DNA of 64,000 nt, from NCBI GenBank assembly GCA_025148965.1, contig CP102273.1, forward strand, positions 1,364,001 to 1,428,000, read 5' to 3'. Positions 41,795 through 51,922 of the stretch are shown here, piece after piece; within the stretch, counting starts at the first letter, position 1; each line of letters begins with the position of its first letter. A program made the position numbers and the translations under genes. This DNA is from Intestinibacter bartlettii (lineage in GTDB: Bacteria > Bacillota > Clostridia > Peptostreptococcales > Peptostreptococcaceae). The notes under the pieces are model-generated. The model did no database searches, had not been told where the DNA came from, and was given only the letters and a program-made list of their open reading frames with translations.

Positions 41795-44700
41795 ATGGAT
41801 AGTATAAAAGATTATCTAAGTAAATTAGAAATTAAAAATGATTTTTTATATAAAAAATTAAGCGATGTATTTGTAACAAAAGTCGTGTATTACAAAGAAA
41901 ATAAGACTTTTTATATATATCTATCATCTAAGGAAATTATTTCTTATGACATTTTATCATCACTTAGAGAAGCCTTATTAGAAGAGTTAGATTATTTTTC
42001 AGATATAAAGATAAAAATAAGATACAATGGTCTATCTCGTAAATCTAATAAAGATATAGTAAAGAAAAATTGGGATAATGTACTTCATATATTAAAAAGT
42101 ATTTCACCTGCAATTGAAGGTTGGAAAAAAAACGTAGAATATATGTGTATAGACGACACTTTAAAAATAAAAATACCAAAAACAATGTTATATGACAGCT
42201 TAAAATCAAAACATTGTGAAGAAATCATAAGACATGCATTTTTAGAAGAGTTTTCGATAGATTTAAATGTTATTTTAGAAAAAGCAGTAGATGAAAAGGT
42301 GGACCGCAAAAAGCTAATGGAGAAAATGGAGAGAGAGATGGAAGAAAAAGTTAGAGAAATGCAAATCTCTAGTCCAACTCCTGTTGAAGAGGAAGAAGAA
42401 AAATACATTATTAAAGAAGAACATGAGGATGAAAATATAATCTATGGTGAAAATGTAAATGCTCTATTTGAACATATATGTGATATAGATAAAAATGCAA
42501 AGACTGTTTGTATAGTAGGAGAGATATTTAATATAGAGACAAAAGAGCTTAAAAATGGGAAAATACTTCTTATTGCAGATGTAACTGACAATACAAGCTC
42601 AATAAGCTGTAAATTATTCTTAAATGACTTAAACCAAGACAAAGTTCTTAGCAAAATAAGTGAAGGAACTAATGTAAGAATAAAAGGAGACGTAATATAC
42701 GATACTTTTAAAAGAGAGCTTACAATGACTATAAGTGGTATAAGACTAGAAGATAAGAAACCTAGAGTCGACAAAGCAGATAAAAAACGTGTGGAACTTC
42801 ACGCACATACACAAATGTCATCTATGGATGCATTATGCCAAACTAAAAAGCTTGTAAAACAAGCATCACAATGGGGGCATAAGGCAATAGCTATAACAGA
42901 TCATGGTGTAGTTCAGGCTTTTCCTGAAGCGATGGATGCAGGAAAAGCTAACGGTATAAAAATACTATACGGTGTTGAAGGGTATTTAGTTGAAGATAAC
43001 GCCCCGATTATAAGAGAGGCAAATGACAAAGACTTATCTCAAACATTTGTAGTATTTGACTTAGAGACAACTGGTTTTTCAAATAAAAACGATAAAATAA
43101 CTGAAATTGGTGCAGTAAAAGTTAAAAACTTTGAAATAGTAGATAGATTTAATGAACTTATAAATCCAGAAAAAGATATATCTTATAAAGTTCAAGAATT
43201 AACAGGTATAACTAATGATTTAATAAAAGATAAACCTACAATTGAAGAAATTTTACCTAAATTTATGGAGTTTGTAGGAGATAGTGTGTTAGTTGCTCAT
43301 AATGCAGAGTTCGATATTGGATTTATAAATCAAAAATGTAAGGAAATGAATATTGAATTTAAAAATAAGAGTGTCGATACTCTTATGTTAGCTAGAATAT
43401 TACTTCCACATTTAAAGCGTTTTAAATTAAATAACCTTACAAAAGAACTTGGAGTACCACTTCATAACCACCATAGAGCTGTAGATGATGCGGCTGCTAC
43501 TGCACAAATATTTATAAAGTTTTTAGATATGCTACAGAAAAAAGGAGCTAAAAAGTTAAGTGATGTAAATGAAGTATTAGGCGGCATAGATTATACTAAA
43601 TTAAAAACAAAACATATTACATTAATAGCTCAAAATTTAGTAGGAGTAAAAAACTTATATAAAATCGTATCTGATGCCCATGTAAATCATTTTTATAGAG
43701 CACCTAGAATATTAAAAAGTGTGCTTTTAGAACACAAAGAAGGTATTATAGTAGGTTCAGCTTGTGAAGCTGGAGAAGTGTTCCAAGCTGTTAAACAAAA
43801 TAAAAATGACGACGAAATAAAAGAGATAATAGATTTATACGACTATATAGAAGTAATGCCTATTGATAACAATAGATTTATGATTCGAAATGGCGAAGTA
43901 AAAGACGAAGATGAGCTTCGAGATTTAAATAGAAGAATGATAGAAATAGCGAAAAAATTCGGCAAAATTCCAGTAGCTACAGGAGATGTACACTTTATAG
44001 ATAAACATGAAGCTGTATTTAGACGTGTGCTTAAATATTCACAAGGATTTAGTTTAGATGATGAAGAGACTTATCTACATTTTAGAACAACTGATGAAAT
44101 GTTAGAAGAATTTAAGTACTTAGGCGAAGAATTAGCTTATGAAGTTGTAGTTGAAAATACAAATAAAGTAGCAGATATGGTTGAGGACTTTTTACCAATA
44201 CCAAATGAGACTTTCCCACCAGTAATAGAAGGTTCTGACACAGAGCTTAGGGAAATGTGTTATAACAAGGCTAAGAGGATTTATGGAGACCCTATGCCTG
44301 AAGTTGTAAAGAAAAGATTAGATAGAGAGCTAAACTCTATAATAAGCAATGGATATGCCGTAATGTATATTATCGCCCAAAAGTTAGTTACAAAGTCACT
44401 AGCTGATGGATATCTAGTTGGTTCAAGGGGATCTGTTGGTTCATCTCTCGCTGCGACAATGAGTGATATAACAGAAGTTAATCCTCTTCCAGCACATTAT
44501 ATTTGTGAAAATGAAGACTGTAAATATTCTTATTTCTATGCAGTTGGTGAGTGGGGTTCAGGAGTAGATTTACCCGATAAAGATTGTCCAAAATGTGGAC
44601 GCAAACTAAAAAAAGATGGTCATGATATACCATTTGAGGTTTTCCTTGGATTCGAAGGAGATAAAGAGCCCGATATAGACCTTAACTTCTCTGGTAGTTA

Positions 44701-46093
44701 TCAGCCTGTAATACACAAGTATACAGAAGAACTATTCGGTGAGGGACATGTATATAGAGCAGGAACTATAGGTACAGTAGCCGATAAAACTGCATATGGA
44801 TATGCTAAAAAATATGTAGAAGAAAATGATTTAGATGTACCAAGTGCAGAGGTATTAAGATTGGCTAAAGGATGTACTGGTGTAAAAAGAACATCAGGAC
44901 AACATCCAGGTGGAGTTATGGTTATACCAAACTACAAAGAAGTGTATGATATTACACCGATACAATACCCAGCAAATGACGTAAACTGTGGAGTTATAAC
45001 AACACACTTCGATTATCACTCTATAAGTGGTAGGATATTAAAACTAGACATACTAGGCCACGACGTTCCGACCATAATAAGAATGATAGAAGATATAACA
45101 GGACTTGATGCGACTACTATACCGCTAGACGATAAAGAAACTATGTCGATATTTACATCAACAGAGGCACTAGGGGTAACGCCAGAGGAAATAAATTGTC
45201 CAATTGGTTCTTTAGCAATACCGGAATTCGGGACATCTTTCGTTAGACAGATGCTTCTTGATACAAAGCCAACGACATTTGCAGAACTTGTTCGTATATC
45301 TGGGCTTTCACATGGTACAGACGTTTGGCTTAATAATGCACAAGACTTAGTTGTTGATAAAGTCGTTGAATTTAAAGACGTTATATCAACTCGTGACGAT
45401 ATAATGAACTACTTATTGTTTAAAGGTCTTCCACCAAAGATGGCATTTACAATAATGGAAAATGTAAGAAAAGGTAAAGGATTAAAGCCTGAGTTTATTG
45501 AAGAAATGAACAAACACGATGTGCCACAGTGGTATGTTGATTCTTGCCAAAAGATAAAATACATGTTCCCTAAGGCACATGCTGTAGCTTACGTAATGAT
45601 GTCGTTTAGACTTGCATATTATAAAGTCCACTATCCAGCAGCATTTTATGCGACTTACTTTACAACTAAAGCACAAGATTTTGATGCAGATTTAATTGTA
45701 GGTGGTCTTGATAGTATTAAACAAAAAATAAATGAAATCCACGAACTTGGAAATGATGCAACAGCAAAAGATAAAACTATGCTTACAGTACTTGAAGTTG
45801 CACTTGAAATGTACGCAAGGAAAATTAAGATAATTCCTGTTGATATTTATAAATCAGATGCGACTAAATTTATAGTTGTAGACGATAGCACAATACTACC
45901 TCCAATGATAGCTTTACAAGGAGTTGGTGAAAATGCCGCTATAAATATTCAAAAGGAAAGAGAAAGTGGAGAATTCATTTCAAAAGAGGATTTAAGAAAA
46001 AGAACTAAAATTTCTAAAACAGTAGTAGAGACACTTTCTAACCATGGTTCTTTAAATGACATGAGTGAAAAGAATCAATTATCATTATTTTAG
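41795..46093 (+). CDS. polC: DNA polymerase III PolC (Gram-positive replicative polymerase)
   Basis: The replicative polymerase with built-in proofreading. The 1432-aa protein has an N-terminal domain and OB fold (~1-325: GEIFNIETKELKNGKILL), a PHP domain (VELHAHTQMSSMDA) into which a DnaQ-like exonuclease is inserted (VVFDLETTGF with D422 and E424; HNAEFDIGF; HHRAVDDAAATA), the rest of PHP (TGDVHFID), then the polymerase core (GSRGSVGSSLAATMSDI, PDIDLNFSG, AGTIGTVADKTAYG) with a CxxC zinc motif (DKDCPKCGRK). The C-terminus has HhH/duplex-binding regions. Typical length and gene order (followed by rimP). Confidence 0.98.
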   Translation: MDSIKDYLSKLEIKNDFLYKKLSDVFVTKVVYYKENKTFYIYLSSKEIISYDILSSLREALLEELDYFSDIKIKIRYNGLSRKSNKDIVKKNWDNVLHILKSISPAIEGWKKNVEYMCIDDTLKIKIPKTMLYDSLKSKHCEEIIRHAFLEEFSIDLNVILEKAVDEKVDRKKLMEKMEREMEEKVREMQISSPTPVEEEEEKYIIKEEHEDENIIYGENVNALFEHICDIDKNAKTVCIVGEIFNIETKELKNGKILLIADVTDNTSSISCKLFLNDLNQDKVLSKISEGTNVRIKGDVIYDTFKRELTMTISGIRLEDKKPRVDKADKKRVELHAHTQMSSMDALCQTKKLVKQASQWGHKAIAITDHGVVQAFPEAMDAGKANGIKILYGVEGYLVEDNAPIIREANDKDLSQTFVVFDLETTGFSNKNDKITEIGAVKVKNFEIVDRFNELINPEKDISYKVQELTGITNDLIKDKPTIEEILPKFMEFVGDSVLVAHNAEFDIGFINQKCKEMNIEFKNKSVDTLMLARILLPHLKRFKLNNLTKELGVPLHNHHRAVDDAAATAQIFIKFLDMLQKKGAKKLSDVNEVLGGIDYTKLKTKHITLIAQNLVGVKNLYKIVSDAHVNHFYRAPRILKSVLLEHKEGIIVGSACEAGEVFQAVKQNKNDDEIKEIIDLYDYIEVMPIDNNRFMIRNGEVKDEDELRDLNRRMIEIAKKFGKIPVATGDVHFIDKHEAVFRRVLKYSQGFSLDDEETYLHFRTTDEMLEEFKYLGEELAYEVVVENTNKVADMVEDFLPIPNETFPPVIEGSDTELREMCYNKAKRIYGDPMPEVVKKRLDRELNSIISNGYAVMYIIAQKLVTKSLADGYLVGSRGSVGSSLAATMSDITEVNPLPAHYICENEDCKYSYFYAVGEWGSGVDLPDKDCPKCGRKLKKDGHDIPFEVFLGFEGDKEPDIDLNFSGSYQPVIHKYTEELFGEGHVYRAGTIGTVADKTAYGYAKKYVEENDLDVPSAEVLRLAKGCTGVKRTSGQHPGGVMVIPNYKEVYDITPIQYPANDVNCGVITTHFDYHSISGRILKLDILGHDVPTIIRMIEDITGLDATTIPLDDKETMSIFTSTEALGVTPEEINCPIGSLAIPEFGTSFVRQMLLDTKPTTFAELVRISGLSHGTDVWLNNAQDLVVDKVVEFKDVISTRDDIMNYLLFKGLPPKMAFTIMENVRKGKGLKPEFIEEMNKHDVPQWYVDSCQKIKYMFPKAHAVAYVMMSFRLAYYKVHYPAAFYATYFTTKAQDFDADLIVGGLDSIKQKINEIHELGNDATAKDKTMLTVLEVALEMYARKIKIIPVDIYKSDATKFIVVDDSTILPPMIALQGVGENAAINIQKERESGEFISKEDLRKRTKISKTVVETLSNHGSLNDMSEKNQLSLF

Positions 46094-46107
46094 ATATTTT
46101 TTAGGGA

Positions 46108-46135
46108 TTGACAACATATTTTGAAAATTTATAAT
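46108..46135 (+). promoter_or_regulatory. rimP operon promoter P1
   Basis: TTGACA (46108-46113), 16-base spacer, TATAAT (46130-46135). A perfect 12-nt palindrome TTGTATATACAA (46139-46150) covers the predicted start and may be an operator. Confidence 0.7.
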
Positions 46136-46204
46136 ATATTGTATATACAAATTAAGAAAAATGTTGTAGAATAAAAGAGTTATAAAGGTATTTAATCAAA
46201 AGAC

Positions 46205-46233
46205 TTGTAAATAAAAAAATTTTATGTTATAGT
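46205..46233 (+). promoter_or_regulatory. rimP operon promoter P2
   Basis: TTGTAA (46205-46210), 17-base spacer, TATAGT (46228-46233). It would give a very short leader before the terminator at 46261-46292. Confidence 0.6.
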
Positions 46234-46260
46234 AATAGAAAAATGACATATGCAGAAGAT

Positions 46261-46292
46261 AAGAGTGAGGCAATAGTTCTCACTCTTTTATT
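46261..46292 (+). terminator. Leader terminator upstream of rimP-nusA
   Basis: AAGAGTGAG pairs with CTCACTCTT around GCAATAGTT and is followed by TTATTTT. It sits between P1/P2 and rimP. In B. subtilis NusA autoregulates its operon through a NusA-dependent leader terminator, so the same arrangement is likely here. A third element, extended -10 TGTTATAAT (46300-46308), lies just past it. Confidence 0.75.
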
Positions 46293-46329
46293 TTAAATAT
46301 GTTATAATACAACTGAATAGGAGGTACGT

Positions 46330-46791
46330 ATGAAAAAGAATATAGAATCTACAATAGAAGAATTAGTACAACCAATTGTTGATGCTAGAAATATAGAAAT
46401 AGTAGATATTGAGTACGTAAAAGAAGCTGGACAATTCTACTTAAGAATCTATCTTGAAAAAGAAGGTGGAATTACTTTAGATGATTGTGCAGAAGTTTCA
46501 AGAGAATTAAATCCAATATTAGACGAAAAAGATCCAATAAAAGATAATTACTTCTTAGAAGTCTGTTCACCAGGACTTGATAGACCACTTAAAAAGGAAA
46601 AAGATTTCATAAGATATGCGGGATATGACGTAGAAATCAAATTATACAAACCTTTAAATGGAACAAAACAACTTGAAGGAGAACTTATCGGTTTAACTGA
46701 AGATAAAAAAATCAAAGTAGTAATAGATAATAATGAAGTTGAGTTTGATAAAAAAGATATCGCATTAATCAAACTAGCGGTGAAATTTTAG
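46330..46791 (+). CDS. rimP: Ribosome maturation factor RimP (YlxS)
   Basis: Needed for early 30S assembly. The 153-aa product has IEELVQPIVDARNIEIVDIEYVKE, the central FYLRIYLEKEGGITLDDCAEVSRELNPILDE, YFLEVCSPGLDRPLK and a C-terminal SH3-like domain. AGGAGGT precedes the ATG. It is first in the rimP-nusA-ylxR-ylxQ-infB operon and sits behind the leader terminator. Confidence 0.96.
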   Translation: MKKNIESTIEELVQPIVDARNIEIVDIEYVKEAGQFYLRIYLEKEGGITLDDCAEVSRELNPILDEKDPIKDNYFLEVCSPGLDRPLKKEKDFIRYAGYDVEIKLYKPLNGTKQLEGELIGLTEDKKIKVVIDNNEVEFDKKDIALIKLAVKF

Positions 46792-46820
46792 TGATAACAT
46801 TAATTAGGGAGGAATAAACA

Positions 46821-47975
46821 ATGAATCACGAATTTATGGAAGCATTAGACGAATTAGAAAAAGACAGAGGGATTGACAAAGAGATTATAATAGATACAAT
46901 CGAGCAAGCACTTTTAACTGCTTATAAAAAGAACTTCGGTTCAGCTCAAAATGTCAGAGTATCTGTAGATAGAGAAGGCGGAGAAGTTAGAGTTTACTCT
47001 CAAAGAAGAGTAGTTGATGAATCTGACTTATATGATACTTTCTTAGAAATAGAATTAGCAGATGCTATAAAAATCGACCCAAGTTATGAATTAGGAGATA
47101 TAATAGAAAATGAAGTAACTCCTAAAGAATTCGGAAGAATAGCAGCTCAAACAGCTAAACAAGTAGTTGTTCAAAGAATTAGAGAAGCTGAAAGAGAAAT
47201 AGTATACAACGAATTTATAGAAAAGGAAAGCGAAATAGTTACTGGAGAAATAGCTAGAGCTACTTCAAAAACTGTTTACGTTAACGTAGGAAAAATAGAA
47301 GCTTCTATGCCAGAAAATGAACAAATACCTGGTGAAGTATACAAAGCTGGACAAAAAATAAAAGTATATATATTAGAAGTTAAAAAGACTAATAAAGGGC
47401 CTCAAATAGTAGTATCAAGAAGCCATCCAGGTCTTGTTAAGAGACTATTTGAAATGCAAGTAGTTGAAATATTTGAAGGTATAGTTCAAATAAAATCAGT
47501 ATCAAGAGAAGCTGGTTCAAGAACTAAAATAGCAGTACAATCAATAGATGAAAAAATAGATCCAATCGGTGCATGTGTTGGACCAAAAGGTTCTAGAGTA
47601 AAAGCTGTAGTTGATGAATTAGGCGGAGAAAAAATAGATATAATAAATTATAGCGAAGACCCAGCAGAATTCATATCAGCAGCTCTTAGCCCATCAAAAG
47701 TTGAAAAAGTTGAAATAAACGAAGAAGAAAAAACTGCTTTAGTAGTTGTTCCTGATTATCAATTATCTTTAGCAATAGGTAAATCAGGTCAAAATGCTAG
47801 ACTTGCAGCAAAACTTACTAACTGGAAAATAGACATAAAAAGCGTGTCTCAAATGCAAGCAGAAATGGAAGCTATAAAAAACGTACAAGATGTAGATTTT
47901 GTTGAAGAAGACATAGAATTACAAGCACAAGATGTAGATATGGATTCTGAAAACATAGATTTAGATGCAGAATAA
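46821..47975 (+). CDS. nusA: Transcription termination/antitermination factor NusA
   Basis: Binds RNA polymerase and nascent RNA, promoting pausing and intrinsic termination. The 384-aa protein has the N-terminal RNAP-binding domain (EALDELEKDRGIDKEIIIDTIEQALLTAYKKNFG), an S1 domain (~135-200: GEIARATSKTVYVNVGKIEASMP) and two KH domains (IDPIGACVGPKGSRVKAVVDELGGEKIDII; LAIGKSGQNARLAAKLTNWKIDI), and ends in an acidic tail. As usual in Firmicutes it lacks the E. coli C-terminal repeats. AGGAGGAA precedes the ATG. Confidence 0.98.
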   Translation: MNHEFMEALDELEKDRGIDKEIIIDTIEQALLTAYKKNFGSAQNVRVSVDREGGEVRVYSQRRVVDESDLYDTFLEIELADAIKIDPSYELGDIIENEVTPKEFGRIAAQTAKQVVVQRIREAEREIVYNEFIEKESEIVTGEIARATSKTVYVNVGKIEASMPENEQIPGEVYKAGQKIKVYILEVKKTNKGPQIVVSRSHPGLVKRLFEMQVVEIFEGIVQIKSVSREAGSRTKIAVQSIDEKIDPIGACVGPKGSRVKAVVDELGGEKIDIINYSEDPAEFISAALSPSKVEKVEINEEEKTALVVVPDYQLSLAIGKSGQNARLAAKLTNWKIDIKSVSQMQAEMEAIKNVQDVDFVEEDIELQAQDVDMDSENIDLDAE

Positions 47976-48005
47976 GAATCTAATATAGTTAAAGGAGGGA
48001 TGACT

Positions 48006-48281
48006 TTGAAAAAAGTAAAAAAAATACCTCAAAGAAAGTGCATAGTATGTCAAGATAGAGATTCTAAAAAAGAGCTTATGAGAATTGTTAAAAACAAAGA
48101 AGGCGAAATATTTTTAGATCCATCTGGTAGGGCAAACGGTAGAGGTGCATATATATGTAAAGACTCTGAATGTCTTAAGAAAGCTATAAAAACAAAGGCT
48201 TTAAATAGAGCTTTTAAAGTTGAAGTTTCTGATGAAGTATATGAAAAATTATTAGCGGAGTTAGAATCTTATGATAAATAA
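48006..48281 (+). CDS. rnpM: RNase P modulator RnpM (YlxR)
   Basis: A 91-aa DUF448/YlxR protein: KKIPQRKCIVCQDRDSKKELMRIV, FLDPSGRANGRGAYICKDSECLKKA, with paired cysteines. YlxR proteins bind RNA and in B. subtilis modulate RNase P activity. An ATG at 48000 is one base from GGAGG, so the TTG at 48006 (seven bases spacing) is the likely start, giving MKKVKKIPQRK. The 3' end overlaps ylxQ by 11 bases. Confidence 0.92.
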   Translation: MKKVKKIPQRKCIVCQDRDSKKELMRIVKNKEGEIFLDPSGRANGRGAYICKDSECLKKAIKTKALNRAFKVEVSDEVYEKLLAELESYDK

Positions 48282-48591
48282 TGAACAAAAGATATATTCT
48301 TATATAGGGCTAGCTATGAGAGCTGGAAAAGTAGTATCAGGTGATGATACTACCCTAAAAGAATTAAAAAAAGGAAAATTAAGTTTAGTAATAGTGGCAG
48401 ATGATGCCTCTGATAATACTAAAAAATTATTTAAAGATAAATCATCTTATAGAAAAATAAACCAAATCTACTTTGCGACAAAAGTAGAGCTTGGTTTAGC
48501 TATAGGAAAAGCACCGAGAGCAGTTATAGGAATAAAAGATAAAGCTTTATCCCAAAAGATAATTGAGCTTGTGCAATCAAAAAATTCATAG
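48271..48591 (+). CDS. ylxQ: L7Ae-family RNA-binding protein YlxQ
   Basis: A 106-aa protein of the L7Ae/L30e/Gadd45 kink-turn-binding family: [48 protein letters not shown], then [23 protein letters not shown]. It is encoded between ylxR and infB in Firmicutes and its target RNA is not settled. It overlaps rnpM and is followed by infB at 11 bases, so translation is probably coupled. Confidence 0.93.
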   Translation: MINNEQKIYSYIGLAMRAGKVVSGDDTTLKELKKGKLSLVIVADDASDNTKKLFKDKSSYRKINQIYFATKVELGLAIGKAPRAVIGIKDKALSQKIIELVQSKNS

Positions 48592-48602
48592 GGGGTGATC
48601 TT

Positions 48603-50531
48603 GTGGCAAATACAAGAATAAACCAAATAGCAAAAGAGGCTAAAGTCTCAAACAAAGAAGTAATAGCTAAATTAGCAGAATTAGGCATTGAAGTAGAAGA
48701 CGAAAAAGCAGAAATAGATGAAGAAGATGCTCAATTAGTATTAGATTTATTAAAAGAAGAAAATGGAGAAACAATCAGCATAGATGGACCTTTAACAGTT
48801 CAAAACTTGGCTGATGCTGTAGGAAAATCAGTTTCAGAAGTTATAATGGAACTTATGAAAATGGGAACTATGGCTACAATAAATCAAGAAGTTACTTTCG
48901 AAGTAGCATCATTATTAGCTCAAAAATACGGATTTAATTTAGAAGTTGCAGGAAGCGATGAAGATGTCGAAGAAGAACTAGAAAAATTAATGCAAATACA
49001 AGAAGATAAAGAAGAAGATTTAAAACCAAGACCACCAGTTGTAACTGTAATGGGACACGTTGACCACGGTAAAACATCTTTACTTGATGCAATAAGAAAT
49101 ACTCGTGTAACATCAAGCGAAGCAGGTGGAATAACTCAACATATAGGTGCATCTGAAGTATCTATAAACGGACAAAAAATAGTATTCTTAGATACTCCAG
49201 GACACGAAGCTTTCACATCTATGAGAGCTAGAGGTGCACAAGTAACAGATATAGCTATACTTGTAGTTGCGGCAGATGACGGTATAATGCCTCAAACAAT
49301 AGAAGCAATAAACCATGCTAATGCAGCAGGTGTACCACTAATAGTAGCAATAAACAAAATAGATAAACCAGGTGCTAATCCAGATAAAGTTAAAAAAGAA
49401 TTAGCTGACGAAGGTTTATTAGTAGAAGACTGGGGTGGATCAGTAATATCTGTAGAAGTTTCTGCTAAGAAAAACCAAAATATAGACACATTATTAGAAA
49501 TGGTTCTATTAGTTGCAGAAATGGAAGAATTAAGAGCTAACCCTAATAAGAGAGCTGTAGGTACAGTAATAGAAGCTCAACTTGACAAAGCAAGAGGACC
49601 AGTTGCAACTGTATTAGTTCAAGGCGGAACTTTAAAAGTTGGAGATCCAATAGTTGCAGGTGTAGCTTCTGGTAAAGTAAGAGCTATGATAAACGCTAAA
49701 GGAAAAAGAGTTAAACAAGCTGGACCATCAACTGCAGTAGAAATACTTGGTTTATCAGAAGTACCACTAGGTGGAGACCAATTCGTTGCTGTTCCAACTG
49801 ATAAAATAGCAAGAAGCGTTTCTGAAAAGAGACAATTAATACAAAGAGAAGAAATGCTTAAATCTTCTCAAAGAATGTCACTTGACGATTTATTCAACCA
49901 AATGAATGAAGGTCAAGTAAAAGACTTAAACGTAGTAATAAAAGCTGACGTTCAAGGTTCTGTTCAAGCTGTAAAACAATCACTTGAAAAATTATCAACT
50001 GAAGAAGTTAGTGTAAGAGTAATCCACGGTGGTGTTGGTGCTATAAACGAATCAGACGTATTATTAGCTGCTGCATCAAATGCTATAATAATAGGATTCA
50101 ACGTAAGACCAGTATCTGGTGCTGAATCTTTAGCTGATAAAGAAAGTGTTGATATAAGAACATACACAATAATATACAAAGCTATAGAAGATATTCAAGC
50201 TGCTATGAGCGGTTTACTAGATCCAGAACTAAGAGATGAAGATACAGGTAAAGCTGAAATAAGAGAAGTATACAAAATTTCTGGTGTTGGGGCTGTTGCA
50301 GGATGCTACGTAACAAGTGGTAAGATATATAGAAACTGCAAAGTTAGAATAGTTAGAGATGGTATAATAATCCAAGAATGTGAATTATTAGCTCTTAAGA
50401 GATTCAAAGACGATGTAAAAGAAGTAAATAACGGTTATGAATGCGGTATGAGCTTTGTTAATTACAATGACATAAAAGTAGGCGATATAGTAGAAGCTTA
50501 CGTTCAAAAGGAAGTAAAAAGAGAACTATAA
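48603..50531 (+). CDS. infB: Translation initiation factor IF-2
   Basis: GTPase that brings fMet-tRNA to the 30S subunit and promotes subunit joining. The 642-aa protein has a short N-terminus with two IF2-N modules ([52 protein letters not shown]), the G domain (GHVDHGKT at 151-158, [17 protein letters not shown]), then domains II, III and IV ([36 protein letters not shown]). It starts with GTG after GGGGGTGAT. It is shorter than E. coli IF-2 because the disordered N-terminal region is reduced, as in clostridia. Confidence 0.98.
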   Translation: MANTRINQIAKEAKVSNKEVIAKLAELGIEVEDEKAEIDEEDAQLVLDLLKEENGETISIDGPLTVQNLADAVGKSVSEVIMELMKMGTMATINQEVTFEVASLLAQKYGFNLEVAGSDEDVEEELEKLMQIQEDKEEDLKPRPPVVTVMGHVDHGKTSLLDAIRNTRVTSSEAGGITQHIGASEVSINGQKIVFLDTPGHEAFTSMRARGAQVTDIAILVVAADDGIMPQTIEAINHANAAGVPLIVAINKIDKPGANPDKVKKELADEGLLVEDWGGSVISVEVSAKKNQNIDTLLEMVLLVAEMEELRANPNKRAVGTVIEAQLDKARGPVATVLVQGGTLKVGDPIVAGVASGKVRAMINAKGKRVKQAGPSTAVEILGLSEVPLGGDQFVAVPTDKIARSVSEKRQLIQREEMLKSSQRMSLDDLFNQMNEGQVKDLNVVIKADVQGSVQAVKQSLEKLSTEEVSVRVIHGGVGAINESDVLLAAASNAIIIGFNVRPVSGAESLADKESVDIRTYTIIYKAIEDIQAAMSGLLDPELRDEDTGKAEIREVYKISGVGAVAGCYVTSGKIYRNCKVRIVRDGIIIQECELLALKRFKDDVKEVNNGYECGMSFVNYNDIKVGDIVEAYVQKEVKREL

Positions 50532-50552
50532 TTAACAAAAGAGGTTGATATA

Positions 50553-50936
50553 ATGGCATCAAATAATAGAACACGTAGAATTGCAGAAGAAATAAGAAAA
50601 ATAGTAAGCACAATGCTTATTAATGGAATAAAAGATCCAAGAATAAATTCTTTAGTTAGTGTAACTGATGTTGAGGTTACAAGTGACTTAAGCTATGCAT
50701 ATATATATGTAAGTATATTAGGTGGAGATGAAGAATCTACACTTGATGGATTAAAAAGTGCATGCGGATATATAAGAAGAGAAGTTGGAAAAAATATAAA
50801 AATAAGACATACTCCAGAGATTATATTCAAGATAGATGATTCATTACTAAAAGGAATGTACATGGATGAATTAATTAAAAAAGTAAACAACGGATATAAG
50901 GATTCATCAGAAGAAAACGAAAAAGACGGTGAATAA
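50553..50936 (+). CDS. rbfA: Ribosome-binding factor A
   Basis: Late 30S maturation factor with a KH-like fold. The 127-aa product contains RTRRIAEEIRKIVSTMLINGIKDPRINSLVSVTDVEVTSDLSYAYIYVSILG and IKIRHTPEIIFKIDDSLLKGMYMDELI. AGAGGTTG precedes the ATG. ylxP, which lies between infB and rbfA in B. subtilis, is absent. The nrnA start follows the stop by one base. Confidence 0.96.
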   Translation: MASNNRTRRIAEEIRKIVSTMLINGIKDPRINSLVSVTDVEVTSDLSYAYIYVSILGGDEESTLDGLKSACGYIRREVGKNIKIRHTPEIIFKIDDSLLKGMYMDELIKKVNNGYKDSSEENEKDGE

Positions 50937-50937
50937 G

Positions 50938-51912
50938 ATGGATAAAATAATAAATTATATTAATGAGGGTAACTATTTTATAGTTACCTCTCATGTAAAT
51001 CCAGATGGAGATAATATAGGCTCTACTTTGGCTATGTATTATTATCTAAAATCTTTAGATAAAGACGTATATTATGTTTTAGATGATGACACTCCTATTA
51101 ACTTAAAGTTTTTATTAAAAGATATAGAAATTTTAAGTTCTGAGGAGTTTATAAATTTAAATATAGAACAATACAATTTAATAGCCTTAGACTGTGGTGA
51201 TTTAAACAGGATATGTATTGATAAGAGCATAATAGAAAACTCTAAAAAGTTAATATGCATAGATCATCATGCAAGTAATGATAATTATGGTGATTTAAAT
51301 TATGTAATGCCAGAAGAGTCTTCAACTTGTGAACTTGTATACAATTTATTAAAAAAAATAAATGAAGATAAAAATACTCAAGTTATAGATCAAAAAATTG
51401 CAACTGCATTATATACAGGTGTAGTAACAGATACAGGTAAATTTTCTTATTCAAACACTCACCCATCTACTTTTGAAATGGCAAAAGAGCTTTTGATATT
51501 AGGAGCTGAGACAAATAAAGTTATCTGTGAAGTTTATGGAAATAATCCGTATAATTATTATAAGTTATTAGGTGAAGCACTAAATACACTAGATATAATA
51601 AATAATAAAATAGCTGTTATAACATTAACTCAAGATATGTTAAATAGAAACAATGTTAGCTTTAAAGATACTGACGGTATAACACCATATTGCAGGGATA
51701 TTGAAAATGTAGAAGTAGGTATTTTAGTAAAAGAAAAATCTTCAAATGAAATAAAGATAAGTCTTAGATCAAAAAATTACGTTGACGTAAGCAAAGTTGC
51801 AAAAGTATTTAATGGTGGAGGTCACGTAAGAGCTGCTGGATTAACTATATTTAATGAAACTATAGAAAATGCGATTAAAATGGTAGTAGCTGAGACTTTA
51901 AAATATATTTAA
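50938..51912 (+). CDS. nrnA: DHH/DHHA1 phosphoesterase, NrnA-like (nanoRNase / pAp phosphatase)
   Basis: Degrades 2- to 5-nt RNAs and in some species dephosphorylates pAp or hydrolyses cyclic dinucleotides' products. The 324-aa protein has the DHH domain (VTSHVNPDGDNIGSTLAMYYYLK, LDCGDLNRI, CIDHHASNDNYG, ALYTGVVTDTGKFSYSN) and the DHHA1 domain (FNGGGHVRAAGLTI). The ATG at 50938 overlaps the rbfA end region and is preceded by GGTG; a GTG at 50929 is in frame. The position between rbfA and truB is conserved in clostridia. Confidence 0.93.
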   Translation: MDKIINYINEGNYFIVTSHVNPDGDNIGSTLAMYYYLKSLDKDVYYVLDDDTPINLKFLLKDIEILSSEEFINLNIEQYNLIALDCGDLNRICIDKSIIENSKKLICIDHHASNDNYGDLNYVMPEESSTCELVYNLLKKINEDKNTQVIDQKIATALYTGVVTDTGKFSYSNTHPSTFEMAKELLILGAETNKVICEVYGNNPYNYYKLLGEALNTLDIINNKIAVITLTQDMLNRNNVSFKDTDGITPYCRDIENVEVGILVKEKSSNEIKISLRSKNYVDVSKVAKVFNGGGHVRAAGLTIFNETIENAIKMVVAETLKYI

Positions 51913-51922
51913 GGATGATATA

